From JAGNHB01 sp964436005 (GTDB lineage: Bacteria; Acidobacteriota; JAAYUB01), in assembly GCA_964436005.1 (NCBI GenBank), contig CAYTBK010000201.1, positions 1-6,278 of the forward strand: 6,278 nt of DNA, given 5' to 3'. Below, one piece after another: positions 6,081 to 6,278 of the stretch. The notes beneath the pieces were generated by a model that saw only the letters and a program-made list of their open reading frames with translations, did not search any database and was not told where the DNA came from. Position 1 is the first letter of the stretch. Every line of letters starts with the position of its first letter. Made by a program: the position numbers and the translations under genes.

Positions 6081-6086
6081 GGAGGG
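6081..6086 (+). promoter_or_regulatory. Ribosome binding site for hypD
   Basis: GGAGGG, preceded by AAAA, lies 10 bases before the GTG at 6097. The spacing is slightly long but acceptable, and no in-frame ATG is available nearby, so it supports a GTG start. Confidence 0.7.
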
Positions 6087-6096
6087 CCTTCCCGAC

Positions 6097-6278
6097 GTGA
6101 AATATGTTTCCGAATTCAGAAACAGGGCCGACGCCGAGCTCATCCGGTCGAGGATTCACCGGATTCCCGATCCGGGGCGCCGGATCACGATCATGGAGGT
6201 GTGCGGCTCGCACACCATGGCCATCCACCGGTTCGGTATACGCAGGATGCTGCCGTCTTGGGTCAGGCTTGTTTCCGG
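6097..6278 (+). CDS. hypD: [NiFe]-hydrogenase maturation protein HypD, N-terminal part (runs off the window)
   Basis: The first 60 codons are present, of a family usually about 350-380 residues long. HypD is a cytoplasmic iron-sulfur protein that, with HypC, forms the scaffold on which the Fe(CN)2CO group of [NiFe]-hydrogenases is built. The diagnostic segment is IMEVCGSHTMAIHRFGI at residues 32-48. It matches the conserved HypD block MEVCGxHTxAIxRFGI and includes the essential cysteine of that block (C36 here). It is followed by MLPSWVRLVSG, the strand that leads into the GPGCPVC motif, which would lie just past the window edge. The start is GTG; an ATG at 6104 is out of frame. hypD commonly follows hypC closely, but here it is the first gene after a divergent spacer, so hypC must be downstream or elsewhere. 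The presence of other hyp genes to the right is expected but not visible. Confidence 0.92.
   Translation, partial: MKYVSEFRNRADAELIRSRIHRIPDPGRRITIMEVCGSHTMAIHRFGIRRMLPSWVRLVS

Noticed and set aside
1..6278. tRNA or rRNA genes, CRISPR arrays, insertion sequences or phage genes
   Set aside because: No repeat-spacer pattern, transposase or integrase motifs, terminal repeats with target duplications, or recognisable structural RNA sequence were seen. Coding genes fill nearly the whole window.

Overview
This is a GC-rich bacterial window from a Gram-negative-type cell. Three or four of its proteins carry export signals or membrane segments, and the permease belongs to a family typical of cells with an outer membrane. 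The secreted beta-sandwich protein at 108-1106 resembles exported proteins that I associate with Acidobacteriota, and the hypD start at the right edge implies [NiFe]-hydrogenase maturation, so an anaerobic or facultative Acidobacteriota-like organism is a reasonable but weakly supported guess. The sequence contains no rRNA, tRNA, CRISPR array or recognisable mobile element.

Left block, + strand: the last 30 codons of a PLP-dependent aminotransferase (1-95) are followed 12 bases later by a secreted two-domain protein of unknown function (108-1106). After a 130-base gap comes ybeY (1237-1677), the 16S rRNA maturation endonuclease. A 201-base gap then leads to a secreted TPR protein (1879-2880). 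That gene looks like its own transcription unit: a near-consensus sigma-70 promoter (1793-1821), a strong Shine-Dalgarno, a signal peptide and a textbook intrinsic terminator (2906-2936).

Right block, - strand: two overlapping genes are read leftwards from about 5981. The first encodes a MacB/FtsX-type ABC transporter permease (4653-5981). The second encodes an exported fusion of a DUF3108-like domain and a formylglycine-generating-enzyme-like (SUMF1) domain (2936-4660). The second ATG lies inside the last codons of the permease gene and has no Shine-Dalgarno, so the pair is probably translationally coupled. No ATPase gene for the permease is in the window. The FGE-like domain lacks the catalytic cysteines of true sulfatase activators.

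Right edge, + strand: a 115-base divergent spacer with inverted repeats separates the permease from the first 60 codons of hypD (6097 onward). The most unusual content is the DUF3108-SUMF1 fusion coupled to an ABC permease. The rest is ordinary housekeeping genes or poorly characterised secreted proteins.
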